Assembly: GCA_013812065.1 (NCBI GenBank)
Contig: JACCUC010000125.1
Location: forward strand, 1-12,070
Direction: 5' to 3'
DNA: 12,070 bases
Origin: Thermoleophilaceae bacterium
Lineage (GTDB): Bacteria > Actinomycetota > Thermoleophilia > Solirubrobacterales > Thermoleophilaceae
The notes under the pieces were generated by a model. It was not told the DNA's origin. It worked only from the letters and a program-made list of their open reading frames with translations, and made no database searches. Positions 11,812 through 12,070 of the stretch are shown here, in pieces (within the stretch, counting starts at the first letter, position 1; the number at the start of each line of letters is the position of its first letter). The position numbers were made by a program, and so were the translations under genes.

Positions 11812-12070
11812 ATGCCGATCTACGAGTACCGCTGCGAGAAGGGCCACGAGTTCGAGGTGCGCCAGCGCATGGCCGACGGTCCGGTCGAGACCTGTGTCAC
11901 CTGCGAGCATCCCGTGGAGCGGGTCTTCAGCCCGATCGCCGTCCACTTCAAGGGGTCGGGCTTCTACAACACCGACTACGGCAAGCGCAAGCGCGGGGAA
12001 TCGAGCGAGGGCGACGGCGAGGGATCGGGCAAGTCCGAGGGCGACGACTCCAAGAAGTCCGGCGACGGCG
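11812..12070 (+). CDS. FmdB-family zinc-ribbon protein, 3' end cut by window edge
   Basis: Only the first 86 codons are visible. The start MPIYEYRC is the family hallmark and HFKGSGFYNTDYG (46-58) is its other signature. Likely metal ligands are Cys8, Cys28 and Cys31, with His12 in place of the usual second Cys of the first knuckle (C-E-K-G-H rather than CxxCGH). After residue 58 the chain becomes low complexity, rich in Ser, Glu, Gly, Asp and Lys, and is probably disordered. The M. tuberculosis homologue Rv0991c has the same plan, a zinc ribbon plus unstructured tail. It is reported as an HrcA-regulated, redox-controlled chaperone-like protein. The CIRCE-like site directly upstream supports that parallel. 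The name FmdB is historical; a formamidase-regulator role is not implied. Confidence 0.9.
   Translation, partial: MPIYEYRCEKGHEFEVRQRMADGPVETCVTCEHPVERVFSPIAVHFKGSGFYNTDYGKRKRGESSEGDGEGSGKSEGDDSKKSGDG

Overview
The window is GC-rich (roughly 70% by eye) and packed with short-gap or overlapping genes. It looks like a chromosomal segment of an actinobacterium. The signs are an InhA-like enoyl reductase, a MaoC-type rather than FabZ-type dehydratase in a fatty-acid cluster, a deazaflavin (F420)-type nitroreductase-family protein, GTG starts and acidic low-complexity protein tails. The class Thermoleophilia (Solirubrobacterales/Gaiellales relatives) is my best guess, but that is inference. No integrase, transposase gene, CRISPR array, tRNA or rRNA was seen.

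Left part (1-1585, + strand): a small one-TM protein with a basic N-terminal half and a Pro-rich tail ends at a good UUCG-loop terminator. A putative FMN split-barrel (PPOX-like) protein follows. Next comes about 285 bases without an intact gene. It holds a frameshifted relic of a LuxR-type helix-turn-helix, a small repeat/inverted-repeat cluster, and an inverted-repeat leader in front of fabD.

Centre (1586-9313, + strand): nine co-directional genes, mostly overlapping by 1-11 bases, form what reads as one operon for type II fatty acid synthesis. The order is fabD, fabH, fabG, acpP, fabF, an acyl-CoA carboxylase carboxyltransferase subunit, an SGNH hydrolase, a MaoC-fold dehydratase and an InhA-like fabI. 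Together they cover malonyl-CoA formation (carboxyltransferase half only), malonyl loading (FabD), priming (FabH), condensation (FabF), ketoreduction (FabG), dehydration (MaoC protein in place of FabZ/FabA) and enoyl reduction (FabI) on the encoded ACP. The SGNH hydrolase is the one unexplained member; an acyl-thioesterase or lysophospholipase role is possible. The biotin carboxylase/biotin carrier subunit is not in the window.

Right part (9314-12070): on the minus strand lie glyS (glycyl-tRNA synthetase) and, 37 bases downstream of it, a protein fusing a deazaflavin-type nitroreductase-like domain to a membrane domain. Divergent from glyS across only 54 bases is the start of an FmdB-family zinc-ribbon gene cut by the window edge. 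The strongest regulatory signal of the window lies in that 54-base space: a GGCACTC-N9-GAGTGCC inverted repeat that matches the core and spacing of CIRCE, the HrcA heat-shock operator. It surrounds a TATACT -10 box and abuts the fmdB start codon. This suggests heat-shock control of the FmdB protein, as known for the mycobacterial homologue Rv0991c.
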